DNA of 64,000 bases from Lytechinus pictus (Eukaryota; Echinodermata; Echinoidea; Temnopleuroida; Toxopneustidae), in the NCBI RefSeq assembly GCF_037042905.1, contig NC_087254.1:20423103-20487102 (forward strand), read 5' to 3'. Positions 21,519-33,704 of the stretch are shown piece by piece. Position numbers and translations under genes: made by a program. The notes below the pieces were generated by a model. The model made no database searches, was not told the origin of the DNA, and saw only the letters and a list, made by a program, of their open reading frames with translations. Numbering within the stretch: the stretch's first letter is position 1; every line of letters begins with the position of its first letter.

Positions 21519-21879
21519 GTGTTTTCTATCCGAAGGCTGTACTCGAAGGAAGTATATGGTGTTTAATCATAAAGGTAATTCGCAATATTATCATGCTTTG
21601 AAATCTACCGATCATGCCTTATCATCTTAGTTTGTTAGACCGATATTTCAGAACATAATAAGTATGCCTATTCCTCGAATTAAATTTACACTATGGGATT
21701 AGTCTTCTCTCCAGAACTTTATCGTAAATATAACAGACTTGTTTGAAATAGATGTTTTGAGAATGAAATTGTTTAAAATTAAAAATATATCAATTTTCGT
21801 TTCTTCACCTGAGTATGCTTTCTAGCTCGATACTACAACGCAAAGCATAGGTAGAAAATATAGGGCCTGTAGCAGGGTA
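21519..21879. other. Non-coding gap
   Basis: AT-rich sequence with no exon or repeat copy identified. Confidence 0.5.
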
Positions 21880-23418
<1,539 letters not shown>

Positions 23419-23644
23419 ATGTAGTAGTAATATATGAGAAGAGTATAGTAAGCCAAAGTATTCACAAAATCATCTTAGGTTATTCAAAAACTTGCAGTGA
23501 TATCATAATTTCATTTCTGCACTCTACTATTTCATTTATTATCATCAGATAACACTATAATGACGAGATGACAAGGAATCCGCTGTTACGTTTTCCACCA
23601 CATATGATATTGTGCCATTCATCATCAAATCACTGCCGGTCCAA

Positions 23645-23840
23645 ATGAAACTCCAAATTCCAATGCTGTCCCATGTCACTGCAGTGAAGTCACGATTTTC
23701 GTCTGTGACTTCTCACATCTGGGAAACCTTGAGCGATGGGCGTGTCCTTGGCAGAGCTCTCTTCTGGTATATCTGGATCCTGGTTGTCATGGCAACCGTT
23801 TCAACGCTTGCTCTTTGGGCGTCGTTTGATGCAAGTTATG
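23645..23840 (+). CDS. B4GALT-like: GT7 gene exon 1: cytoplasmic tail and signal anchor
   Basis: The first in-frame ATG after an upstream stop encodes about 37 cytoplasmic residues, then ALFWYIWILVVMATVSTLAL as the membrane segment. It ends in phase 1 (donor TATG/GTAAGG). An ATG six codons later is an alternative start. Its phase matches all later stem exons. Confidence 0.75.
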
Positions 23841-26800
23841 GTAAGGAGGAGTTTTTATATCGCTGTCCATTCTTTCTTTGACTTTTGAGAATCAATCGCA
23901 TTAATTTGGGGATCTGTAAATTGCTCTCTATCTAATTTTAATTCAAGTTGAAGAGTTTTTTTTTCATTTACAACTACCTAACAAAAACAAATAAAATTTT
24001 GTAGTACAAGAATCATGCCCAAGCTCTCATGGTCTGATAAATTGTGTTGAAAGTAACTTAAATTAAAAAAAACAGAACAAAGTCAATCTACCAAGATTTA
24101 AAAAAAAAACTTTAATCTGTTCTTTTGAAGGTTTGAAGGCCTGCAAAATTAAGATACGACGTGTTTTGCATCATTTTATGTTTCATTGCATTGCAAAAAC
24201 TCTGGTGTTGTTTTAACACCAGCCCGGAATCTATATATGTCCACAACAGAGAAGTGTTTAACAACACCAGTTTCGTTTTGGTCTAACACCAGATAGGTGT
24301 TTATACAACACCAATTAGTATCAAAACAGCATCGGTTTGATTCCAAACTGGTGTTGTTTCAATACTTCTCTGGTGTGGACATATATAGATTCCGGGCTGG
24401 TGTTAAATCAACACCTGAGTTTTTGCAATGTGTAAATGAAGCACAGAAGCCCCTGATCATGCTTCAATACTGACAAGGGAAGGGGCCAAGCTTAAAGAAG
24501 TGGAATGTGTATATATTATGAACTCAAGAAAAGACTTTCTATCTAGAAAAACTCGGATAGAATGCATGCATGTAATAAGCCGTATTTGATTTTTCGGAAT
24601 TAAATATTTCTCTTCAACAAAACTCTCCCTGTTTAGGGCATGTGTAGAAAGTATCCCTTTGTATGGGTCAGGAACGTGGACAATCAAGAAGTCCTTAAGA
24701 TTTAGACTAGATGGCACATAAATATACTCGACTTTTAATGAGGTTACAAAATACTAGTAGGATAGATCACAAAACAAAAGATGAAATTCGTGGAGATCTT
24801 CCCCCATCTCCAACACGGTAATTAAACGTAATTAGTATGAGATTTGCTGGTCACTGTTTTTTTTTCTGATGTTATATTAATTGTTGCGCCTCCCTCATAA
24901 AACCAGAGGACGGATACCTAATTTGTTACATGATTTCCCAACTCTCATGTCAGATCGCAAAGCCTGGCATATCTCGGATGCGTCCGATTTGTAGTGCACT
25001 ACATGTAGTGTAGTAAATGGTACCACTAAGGGACGCACCATGAGATATCCAGGTGGGTGGGGGGGGGCTGGAAGTTTTTCCCCAAAAAAACTTGACTCAC
25101 CATCAGAGTAAAAAAAAAAAACTTGGTCCATTGATAAATCATCTGAAAGGTGTAAAAACAAAAAGAAAAAACATGTCTCAATGGAGTAAGGAAAAAACAA
25201 ACTTTGCTCAAAGAAGAAAGGATTTTTTTTTGCATCAACCCCTCCCCTAGGTATCAAATGGTGCGTCCCTAAATATACCAACATAGTGAACATTCGTAGG
25301 CATGGTTATACTCAAACTAGAATCCATCATGTCCACATTAGATGCCATGAGCGGAATAGACAAAAATGGGTTTGCCAATATTTTCTTGGCATTTCAATCT
25401 AAATTCCTTGAGACTCGAAGATAATTGAATCTCCAAACTTACCAAGATTTAAAAATAGTAAATTGCCTATTTTAGTTGACGTACTCAAGAATTAAAAGAT
25501 GAGTGTATCTACTGGGAAAGGCAATAGACAATGCCCCCCCCCCCCTCCTCATACAGTCGTTGTTGTTTGTTGGGTATAATGGCAACCAGTCATGTTTGAC
25601 TATTTTTACCGCAACTGGGTTTTTTTTCTTCGTTCTTTTCGTTTTGTCCCTTTCCTTTCTTTCCTTTTCTTTTCCTCAATCTTTCCTCTCCCATTTTCGA
25701 AGTATACTTTCTTTCCTGTGATTTCTTCTTCTTATTATCATCGTTATTATCCTAAGAAAGGAAGTGCGATAGCTCAGTCGGTAGAGCGGGGGTTTCGGAT
25801 TCCGGTGACCCGGGTTCGATTCCCAAGAGGTGCGCTAGTGCCCTTTGGTAAGGCATTTATCCTCATTACCAGGTCCCTCGGAAAGGACCTTAAGCCGCTG
25901 GTCCCCTGGTTGCTTGCTCACAGGCATTCGTGCTTTCTTAGCAGTCAGGTAAAAAAACCTCGGTATAAAAAAAAAAAGACTATTGTATCTTATACAGCTA
26001 ACCCGGATCCTGTCCGTTCTTCGACACCGTCCAGACATCGTCACTTTTGTCAGTCAAAATTTTGCCAGTCTCCACTTCTTCAAGTCGGCCATTACTAATA
26101 CCATTCATATCATGTTACATTCGTTTATTGTCTTTTATGCTTTTTATCTAAAATTGCATTAGCTTTTTAAATGTATGTAGCCTTTAAAATGTTATTTTAC
26201 ATTATGTTTTACTATGTCATTTATTGTGCCAATACAAACTTTTAAACAAGATTTTGTCAGCTCCGGCTGTTTATTCCTATGCGACAGTTATATAAACATG
26301 TTTGATCATCAATAAAGACCATTTTAAATTGAATTGAAATGAATTGAACTTATAATCTAAACTCAAATCTTTGCCATTATTTTGACGGGCTTTACGTGGG
26401 AGCCACGTTCAAATATTTCAAGGTTCATCTTTAAAATTGTATTTAATTTGCCTATGGCCTATATAAAGATATTTTCCCAATATAATAGCATACAAATTAT
26501 TTTAGAAAGGGGATATCCTACCCTAACCACCAGACGATATGATTGAAATGATTACCCCTGTTCGTGTAAAAAAAAAAAAACCCAGGAATGCTCCCCGTTA
26601 GTGGCGAAAACCATTTTAATGCTTGTCACAGAACTATATGGACGAAATAGAGCGTACCATTGTGGCCTGAACCATGGTTAATACGCTGGCTATATTATTT
26701 CAAACATTTTATCAATATTTGTTTCACTATGCAGGGCGTTCCCTAGTCGTATATCGCTCCGGGAGAGACCTGGATGGAGGATCGGAGTTGATGAGTGGTC

Positions 26801-29800
26801 TGAGAAAATTATCAGATCGGATTGGAGAAGCTTTTACAAGATCAAGGACAGTTGATGTCAGAGCGAGAAGTGAGAAACTATGTTATTAGCATAATTGCAG
26901 AATTTTGTTCTCAGGAGAGTTGGCAGTCTATATACGCCAGTTTATTTTGGACTTTTAAAAGATACCACCCACTTAATATCTTTCGCAGATTATTTGTTTC
27001 AATGTGAGCTATATAATATGAAGAGCTCGGCTGTAGAAGGGGTTAGATCCACTTTGGGGATCATTTCGAGAAAAATCATATTTGTTTATTCTCCCATATT
27101 GCAATATTCTTATGAGAAACTAAATTGCCATGATGCACTACCCTGCCGTGTGAACATAGAATTGGGTATAAAAAATGTACCTGTCTTCATTTTTTAAATA
27201 TATATATTTAAAAAAAAATTATCATTGTGGATCTATATCCCCTTTTCAAGCAAACTGAAATGAAGCCAATCCCTTTTGAATAAAAAAGTGAATTTTCTTT
27301 GCCACTTTTATTCACGTTTTAATGTGAATTTCAAATTGTCTTTGGTATCATCAGAGCGACTAAAAATCTATGTTTTGAGACAACAAAAAAATAAAATGTA
27401 TGAAAAATGGATTTAACCCCTTTTGACAAATTAGCTCTTCAGAAGAGTTTGTTTGCAAAACGGATTAGATCCACTCCAAGAAAATCATTTTTTTAATTCT
27501 CCCATATTGCAATATTCTTATGCGAAACTAAATTTTCATGATACCCTACCATGTGAACATAAAATTTGATATAAAAGAAACCTACCTGTCTTTATATTTT
27601 TTAGAATATTCTTTTCCAAAAAAAATCTTTGTGGATCTAACCCCTTTTGCAACTGAGCTCTTCATATCTTATCAATTTGTTGATCATTCTTATTGATCTA
27701 TATATTTATGGATGGCGCCACACAGAGGAGGGAACCGCAATTAATGTTTATATCCAACTATTCAGGGGGAGAGAGAAGAAGAAAAATTGGTTTAAAATTG
27801 ATTCAGAGGGTTCAGTTGTAGAACTTAATACCCCGTTATACGTTACCCCATCAAAATACCCCGACCCAACTCCCGACTATAAAGCGAGACTTCATCAGAT
27901 AAATAACTCCGGACAGTAATCAAATATCACCGTCGTTCTAACAACTTTCCAACAGATAAAGACTTTAGATCTTGTAAAATAGAAAATGTTTTATCCGACA
28001 CATATTGAATTACATGTATGTTTAGTGTAATAATCATTCCCGTTTTATACATATATTTTTACAGAATCTATCCATGGTCCGGTTTGCCCTGAGATAGACA
28101 TACCCGGTTCAGGTAAGAGATCTCAAACAGCCCTACAATCCATTTTAATCAAATCGTGATCAATATGTGTCGTTTACGCTCGAAGCGCAATTCGTCAGAT
28201 TTGACAAGCTGAATGATCACCAGACCAGGGGCCCGTTTCATAAAGGACTTGCAACTGTTGTAACTTTGCCATTACGGCAACTACCATGGTAAACTTGATT
28301 ATGATTGGCTGCTAAGCCCCGTTACCATGGTAGTTGTCATTATGGCAAAGTTACAACAGTTGTAAGTCCTTTATGAAACGGGCCCCAGCACTTGGCTATC
28401 TTAATTGATACAGATCGGACTGTATACGTGATACTGTACAAACGATGAGAAATTGCCTTATACAGCTTCTACCGTATAGGCAAACACGAAAAATAAAAAT
28501 AAAACATTCGATAATTACTGTCAATTTGCCCTATATACTTTTAAACTTAACCCCCACAGTTATCTAACAAATATAGATACCCCCCCTTTTTTTTGGGGGG
28601 GGGGGTACTTAATCAATCCGCCAGTGAGCATAGTGGGTGTAAGACTCATTTTTAGAAGTTCTCTTGATTGGCACCATACATTTTTATTGCATAATACGCT
28701 CTATTTCTAAGACTTAGTAAATCGAGATCGGTTGTGGTTACTGATCAAACGAACACTTACTTCAAGATTTTATATACTTTAATCAGAAATATTATTTAAA
28801 AAGAGATAAACTTGTTGCCTCGATGGGATTTCAAACTGCAATGGTTTTATACGTGCACACGTCACTATAGAGCCGGGGTAATAGTATGCAGCGCTTAGAA
28901 TCATTTGTATTAAGCGCTATTATGAATGCTGCATGCAAGTTCCCCGCTGTGATTAATTCAAATGATATGCAACTAGTTATCAGATGCACGTTCTGAATCA
29001 ATAACTATTTACATAGTTTAGCACCTGACTTATTCTTTAATAAAGCTAACACGTGTCTCTCTCAAAATTTTACTGATCACTAAGAATGATCATTACCTTT
29101 TTTATTATGATTATGAACAAGGTACACTGTAGTCCTATAGGTCTATGATTATGAAAGTTGACATTTGAGCCAAAAAAAGAAGATATATTTGATATCATTT
29201 CTGAAAAGGAAATCTTATTTTGAATCAAGTCATACAGCTGTACTCATGAGGGCCTTTTTTCCGAGGGGCGGGCCAGAATATACGAACATTGTATGAAAGG
29301 GTACGAAAGTAAGAGAGCAAAGTGAGCTAACTTATCACGAAGCCGTATTTTGCACTTTGAAAGTTGAAAAGAAGGATTTGGTGCACACCTAACCCGCTAC
29401 CATGACTATTTTAGATAAAAACCTAACGCATGAACTCAACGAAACAACAATGAACCACGCAGAGGAACGCATCCTCCTCACTCACACCATGGATGCCCGT
29501 CGGCTCACCCGACATAGCAACGAGAAACTACAGGATCTCTACTACGCAAGGAGGATTAACAGAGCATCTGGAGCTGGTATCCCGGATGTACTGAATGATG
29601 GGCTTGAGACAGAGGATTATATTGTGTTACCAGGGGGTCATTGGATACCCACCACCTGCTCACCCAGATGGAAGGTGAGACTTTGGGAAGAAATATGAAG
29701 ATATTTATTCCTAAAGGAGTTGGTTCCCTTTTAGACTTGGAAAATTATTTCAAAAAAATTTTATAAAATATATCGCTAGATTTTTAATAGGATGATAGAA

Positions 29801-32800
29801 TTAATCTATAGGAAAATAGCCAGATCGTGATATCGAAATAGGATAGCAGTGTACAAGGGATAATGATGGCCTATACTGAAAAACCTCCCCAAAAAACCAT
29901 GAAGGGTAAGCTCATTTTGAAAAAAGGCATTCTTTAGAACCTTGCAAAGAAAATGTACTCACAACATTACTTTCTATTAAAAAAATGTAATTAGATTATT
30001 ACTTTATAAATAAATAAATAGTTAAACATTAATTTGTAATGATATATTTACTATCCTTTTTCCCCTTGTAGGTAGCAATAGTAATACCATTTCGAGATCG
30101 TCATCAGCATCTACCTATCTTGCTGCTTCATCTAGTACCTTTCCTAAAGAGTCAATACCTAGAGTTTGCCATATTTGTTGTCGAACAGGTAAATATACTA
30201 AATGAATATAAGCGCACAGAAAAAAAGTTTGGTAATCGCTATATAAACATTAAATTCGTATTATCATAATTATAAGAACAGCCCTATTCCAATATCCATC
30301 TCTAAATGGCTAACTTGTTTCATGGCTGTACTAAGTAATTTTGAAAACCTGAAAATTCACCAAAAGTGTGCACGAAATCCTTTAATTTCACTCTCGAAAA
30401 TGCAAAAGGGCCCCGCATTAGAAGCTCGGTCATTTCGCTCCCTCGCTTTCGGGTTTCTTCGAAAATTTTTAAACTTCTTGCCCCCCTGGAAAAGTTTCTG
30501 CGTACGGCCATGTGCTGTTTATACATGAGGCCATCTTTGTTTAATTGTATCCCGGAATTCCACTCAGAAGTGCCCAATATAATTGAGGAGCTGACCAAAC
30601 TCCTTATTGGACAAACAAAACAAATATTTTATTTTCTTGATTTACTCGAAATGAACTTTCGTGGATCAGGGCCGTCCCTTTGTTATACCCAATTCAAGAC
30701 TAATAGGAATTTCAATATCAATCAGCTCCTCAGTTGAAGTTTGAACGAAATACAATTATCTCTTCAAAATGTATTTAAAAAAGCATTCATTACAAGTCAT
30801 AATTAGGTTGCCAAGAATTATTATTTTTACATGAAATATCATTATATATCATCCAAGTAACTCTGTTGACAACATTTGAGAACTCATCAGGGCGACGTTA
30901 TGATTATTTTTTTCACCAAAACCTTGATCTAAACAATTAGTTCTATAGGTCGGATTATTCTCCAAAAAGTGTTGTCAAGTAATTATATCGCAAAAATGAA
31001 ATTAGTAGAAAGAAAATACAAAAAGTCATGATTGATTCCTACATACTATACAATATTCGATAGCAAAATAATAGAGCGTCATTTATTAAGAAAAAAGGGT
31101 CTAACTTATGCATACATGAGAATATTTGCAAATTGATTACTTCGTAAAATTTTACTACGAAAATTGACAGATTACGTCACGGTTGACGAGGTACGTGCCG
31201 AAATTCGGCGCGATCGCGTGGTCGACTCCGATTGCTCGTAAAGCCGAACCCCATTAGAGGCATTTCATACTTTCCCCTATGCACATTTTATTTAGTATCC
31301 GCTTTTATTTCATGCCTATCAATAGGAAAATGATCTTCGTTTTAATCGAGCGATGTTGATGAACGTCGGTTTCGTCGAGGCTCTAAACTACACCATGTTT
31401 GACTGCTTTATATTTCATGATGTTGATCATATACCTCTCTCATATGGAAACTTTTATGGATGCAGTGGAATGCCTCGTCATTTCGTCTCAGGTGTCGACC
31501 GATGGAATTACAAGTAAGTATAGACACATTATCAAAGTCATTTTGGACGCTATACTCTGCAAAAACTCTGGTGTTGATTTAACACCAGCCCGGAATCTAT
31601 ATATGACCACACCAGAGAAGTGTTAAACAACACCAGTTTCGTTTTGGTCTAACACCAGATAGGTGTTTATACAACACCAATTAGTATCAAAACACCATCG
31701 GTTTGATTCCAAACTGGTGTTGTTTCAATACTTCTCTGGCCGGTGGACATATAGATTTCGAGCTGGTGTTAAATCAACACCGGAGCTTTTGCAGTGTATT
31801 ATCTTTGATATTAAGGTACTACAGGTGAGCGTTTCATCAACAGTTATCGTCTGACAATTGCTCTCGTTGAATTTGAATGGATAAGAAGCTCATGTGTGTA
31901 TGTGTGGGTTTGTGTATGTGTGAGTGGTATGGTGTGAGGATGGATGTTTGTGGCTGATTATTAAGTTAATTTGAGATAATTTAGCTTGTTAATGTCAATG
32001 TGTTTAAATTGTCTTGAACTTATTGTCAGTCTATATTGTTTGTAACTGTTATTTTATGAAAACCAATAAAAACAGAAAAAAAGAAGCTCATGTGTCTGAC
32101 TGTTACCATGGTTACTGTGGGATGACTTTCATGAAATCGTTTCATCAACATTTGTCGTTTCATTGACAATTTTTTGTTGGTTTTGATTGCCTAAGAAACA
32201 AAGGCGTCTAACTTTTACTAACTGTCGGATGAAATAACCTTGTCATAAAAAAAAGTTCATCATAACAGATTTACTTTGTTGGATAACATAAAAAGGTTCT
32301 TTCATGAAAAGTTCTCTTGAAGATGAGAGAAGGGGCCGCCCGCCTCTATGATTTGCCAGTAAGATAATTGGTCGAACAAAGCAATCATAAAAAGGTTTAT
32401 GATGAGAGCAATATATTTTTGAGGAAAATATCAATTTCAGCTGGTTTTATCTAATCTAAACTCTAAGTAGTCATAATAGCGATTGTTATCATTCATTATC
32501 GTTTGTCGCCAATGTTATTTTGCTATTTAATCATCATCATCATCATCATCATCATCACCACCACCACCACCACCATCATCATTATCATATTTCTGTAGTT
32601 GTTGCTTTGTATGTAATATCATGATTATTTTCTTCTGGAGAAAATTGCGAAAATTCACGATTATACATTAAATCCTCCTATTTCTAATTAACAGATTATT
32701 GTATTGGGGATTCTTTGGTGCTGTTACCGGATTCACGAGAACACAGATTGAGACATTTAACGGGTTTCCTAATGTCTATTGGGGATGGGGAGGAGAAGAC

Positions 32801-33704
32801 GATGATATCTTAGGCCGGATCAGGGCCAAGGGACTCGCGAAGACCAGGCCTTGGGGACCGGTTGGATTCTATAATGTCATACCACACCATCACAAGAGCG
32901 CCAAGAAAAATATGGACAGGTGATCTATAGAATAAGGTTTTGCCCTTATCTAAATGAAATAGCGTCACTTGGTGTTTGTGTATATAGTTTAGATAACGAA
33001 TACTAAACGCAGAGATTGTGTTTTCCTGTAATACGTTTTAAACATAACTATGCCACACCTTTATCAATAGTTTATTCGAACTGATTTATAGTCTTTGCCA
33101 ACTAAATTTTGATAGACCTTTAGAATAAGGCAATGATCGTGTCCCATGCATGTACCAATAAAAAAAAGCAAGAAAATTTATCGTTCATTATTTTGTTTTA
33201 CTGTTTGTGATTCCAAAACAGAAAAGAGGGGAGTTTAATGTACTTCCGTAAAATACAAAACGAAATCGTATTATAATATATAAGGAAAGAAATGGAAGGC
33301 CTATAATAGATATGGAAAGACGGCCACCGAATTCCATTCTTAGCCTTATCTTTGTATAAGAGTGGTTATTTTTATTTATTTTATTTATTACGTATTATTT
33401 AAACAGTTAACGAACCGAACTTTGAAATGTTTTGGTGGGTTAATTATTTTTCTTTTATAATATGTTTCAACACAGGGTATGTCTTCTGAATAATTATAAA
33501 GAGCGCATAGATACAGATGGTCTGAGCAACCTGTACTATGGAACGCCACGTGTGACGCTGTATCCCCTATACACCAACATCGCAGTAGACATTCAGGACC
33601 TACCCTGGAACGTTGCATGGCATGTATGTGACCGTGATGCTGAACTCTTGGAAAAGATTTTAAAAGAAAAAGATTTTATTGCAGATGAAGGAGATGGAAC
33701 GTGA
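23645..33704 (+). CDS. B4GALT-like: Beta-1,4-galactosyltransferase family (GT7) enzyme, complete gene
   Basis: A Golgi type II glycosyltransferase that would transfer Gal or GalNAc from a UDP-sugar to a GlcNAc-type acceptor. Coding exons are 23645-23840, 26735-26869 (candidate), 28065-28112, 29415-29674, 30072-30188, 31326-31513, 32695-32919 and 33476-33704. All junctions are GT/AG and in phase, giving 465 residues (420 without the candidate exon). Residues 38-60 are the membrane anchor. The core has VAIVIPFRDR (214-223), FNRA (258-261), DVD (284-286) and GWGGEDDD (345-352). Cys118, 208, 279 and 298 match the two family disulfides. Ungapped alignment to bovine B4GALT1 puts Phe321 at Tyr289 and Val376 at the metal ligand Met344, while His379 matches His347. 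Sequons lie at Asn129, 135 and 273. Donor specificity cannot be assigned. Confidence 0.93.
24189..24432. mobile_element. Family E palindromic MITE, copy 3 (intron)
   Basis: Ends TTGCAAAAACTCTGGTGTTG and CACCTGAGTTTTTGCAA, with AGCCCGGAATCTATATATG and its complement in the arms. It is nearly identical to the copy at 31553-31796; both lie in introns of the glycosyltransferase gene. Confidence 0.85.
25757..25975 (+). mobile_element. tRNA-derived SINE
   Basis: The head carries the A box TAGCTCAGTCGGTAGAG and the B box GGGTTCGATTCCC with tRNA-like spacing. The body follows (TTTGGTAAGGCATTTATCC, CTCGGAAAGGACCTTAAGCC), then an A-rich end near 25965. The anticodon arm and acceptor stem do not form a proper tRNA, so it is a SINE and not a tRNA gene. 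Confidence 0.85.
26090..26345 (+). repeat. Probable LINE 3' end
   Basis: AT-rich 3'-UTR-like sequence with TTTGTCAGCTCCGGCTG, ATCAATAAAGACCATTTTAA and a terminal ATTGAATTGAAATGAATTGA tandem tail. The organisation fits the 3' end of a truncated non-LTR element. Confidence 0.5.
26735..26869 (+). CDS. B4GALT-like: Candidate GT7 stem exon (in-frame cassette)
   Basis: The acceptor CACTATGCAG and donor GAGAA/GTGAGA bound exactly 135 bp (45 codons), entering and leaving in phase 1 like exon 1 and the 28065 exon. It reads GRSLVVYRSGRDLDGGSELM and continues helical and basic to TVDVRAR. Including it adds a stem segment without disturbing the frame. Absence of known homology makes it a candidate; it could be alternatively spliced. 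Confidence 0.55.
27018..27667. repeat. Two adjacent inverted-repeat elements with GAAGAGCTC ends
   Basis: The outer ends GAAGAGCTCGGCTGTAGAAG and CTTTTGCAACTGAGCTCTTC are imperfect complements. GGGGTTAGATCCAC and GTGGATCTAACCCC lie just inside. An internal junction at about 27435-27450 (TTAGCTCTTC/AGAAGAG) shows a second set of ends, and 27060-27180 and 27480-27590 are direct repeats (CTCCCATATTGCAATATTCT). Two related elements lie head to tail. Confidence 0.65.
27717..27919 (+). other. Orphan open frame, possible alternative terminal exon
   Basis: The frame reads NWFKIDSEGSVVELNTPLYV and then TPSKYPDPTPDYKARLHQIN before a stop. Its composition looks coding. Its phase does not let it join both neighbours of the glycosyltransferase gene, so it could only be a terminal exon of another transcript or chance. 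No family is recognised. Confidence 0.2.
28065..28112 (+). CDS. B4GALT-like: GT7 gene exon: first family cysteine
   Basis: A 48-bp exon between TTTTTACAG and GTAAGA reads SIHGPVCPEIDIPGS. CPE corresponds to the CPEE-type motif around Cys134 of B4GALT1. Phase 1 on both sides. Confidence 0.85.
28227..28387. mobile_element. Palindromic MITE family D, copy 1
   Basis: Ends GGGGCCCGTTTCATAAAGG and CCTTTATGAAACGGGCCCC are exact complements. The arms continue with ACTTGCAACTGTTGTAAC, ACTACCATGGTAA and their complements. It is a compact hairpin-capable element. Confidence 0.85.
28566..28607. repeat. C7-T9-G11 homopolymer hairpin
   Basis: GATAC, a C-run, a T-run and a G-run ending GTAC follow directly, so the C and G tracts can pair around the T loop. 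A very similar structure lies at 48589-48617. Confidence 0.75.
28608..29414. other. Intron sequence with a SINE fragment
   Basis: It holds the SINE-tail remnant at 28866-28930 (CCGGGGTAATAGTATGC, AGCGCTT) and otherwise AT-rich intron with no exon. Confidence 0.55.
29415..29674 (+). CDS. B4GALT-like: GT7 gene exon: stem and second family cysteine
   Basis: It starts after CTATTTTAG, completing a split Asp codon, and reads KNLTHELNETTMNH through DYIVLPGGHWIPTTCSPRWK. The LPGGHWIPTTC part matches the GG-x-W-x-P-x-x-C family block. It holds two N-glycosylation sequons. It ends in phase 0 with donor AAG/GTGAGA. The Cys-to-Cys spacing is about 48 residues longer than in B4GALT1. Confidence 0.9.
30072..30188 (+). 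CDS. B4GALT-like: GT7 gene exon: PFRDR nucleotide-binding start
   Basis: 117 bp, phase 0 both ends. VAIVIPFRDRHQHLPILLLH and QYLEFAIFVVEQ match the IPFRNR and IYVIEQ blocks of the family. Acceptor CCTTGTAG, donor ACAG/GTAAAT. Confidence 0.93.
31326..31513 (+). CDS. B4GALT-like: GT7 gene exon: DVD metal-binding region
   Basis: It reads ENDLRFNRAMLMNVGFVEAL and DCFIFHDVDHIPLSYGNFYG, then CSGMPRHF. The two cysteines are 19 apart, as in B4GALT1 (247 and 266). Phase 0 in, phase 2 out at GTAAGT. Confidence 0.93.
31553..31796. mobile_element. Family E palindromic MITE, copy 4
   Basis: It begins about 40 bp after the preceding exon's donor, with TACTCTGCAAAAACTCTGG at the left and CCGGAGCTTTTGCAGTG at the right, flanked by TA. 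It is nearly identical to the copy at 24189-24432 apart from a few substitutions and a small insertion (TCTGGCCGGTGG). Confidence 0.85.
31884..32095 (+). mobile_element. Retroposon with perfect 14-bp target-site duplication
   Basis: AGAAGCTCATGTGT occurs at 31884-31897 and 32082-32095. Between them are 184 bp ending in AATAAAAACAGAAAAAAA. An A-rich 3' end plus a long exact duplication is the signature of endonuclease-primed LINE-type integration. It encodes nothing and is a 5'-truncated copy or SINE. Confidence 0.85.
32530..32588. repeat. ATC/ACC trinucleotide microsatellite
   Basis: About ten ATC units, then about six ACC units, then ATC again, within an intron of the GT7 gene. Confidence 0.95.
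32695..32919 (+). CDS. B4GALT-like: GT7 gene exon: GWGGEDDD catalytic region
   Basis: After TAACAG it completes a Lys codon and reads LLYWGFFGAVTGFTRTQIET, then NGFPNVYWGWGGEDDDILGR. GFYNVIPHHH carries the His equivalent to His347. Phase 2 out, at ACAG/GTGATC. Confidence 0.95.
33476..33704 (+). CDS. B4GALT-like: GT7 gene terminal exon
   Basis: It completes the split Arg codon and reads VCLLNNYKERIDTDGLSNLY, then LYPLYTNIAVDI, matching the family DGLNSL and PLYTxIxVDI blocks. A 40-residue acidic/charged tail follows, ending EGDGT and TGA. Confidence 0.93.

Larger units (their letters stand above)
24433..26734. other. Intron sequence, no exon seen
   Basis: It contains a G-run repeat near 25050-25085, a C-run at 25533, a tRNA-derived SINE (25757-25975) and a probable LINE tail (26090-26345). 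Nothing else was recognised. Confidence 0.6.

Noticed and set aside
25757-25830. tRNA gene
   Set aside because: A and B boxes are present but the acceptor and anticodon stems do not form, and a SINE body with an A-rich tail follows.
32530-32588. CRISPR-like or coding His repeat
   Set aside because: Pure trinucleotide repeat in an intron with no spacers.
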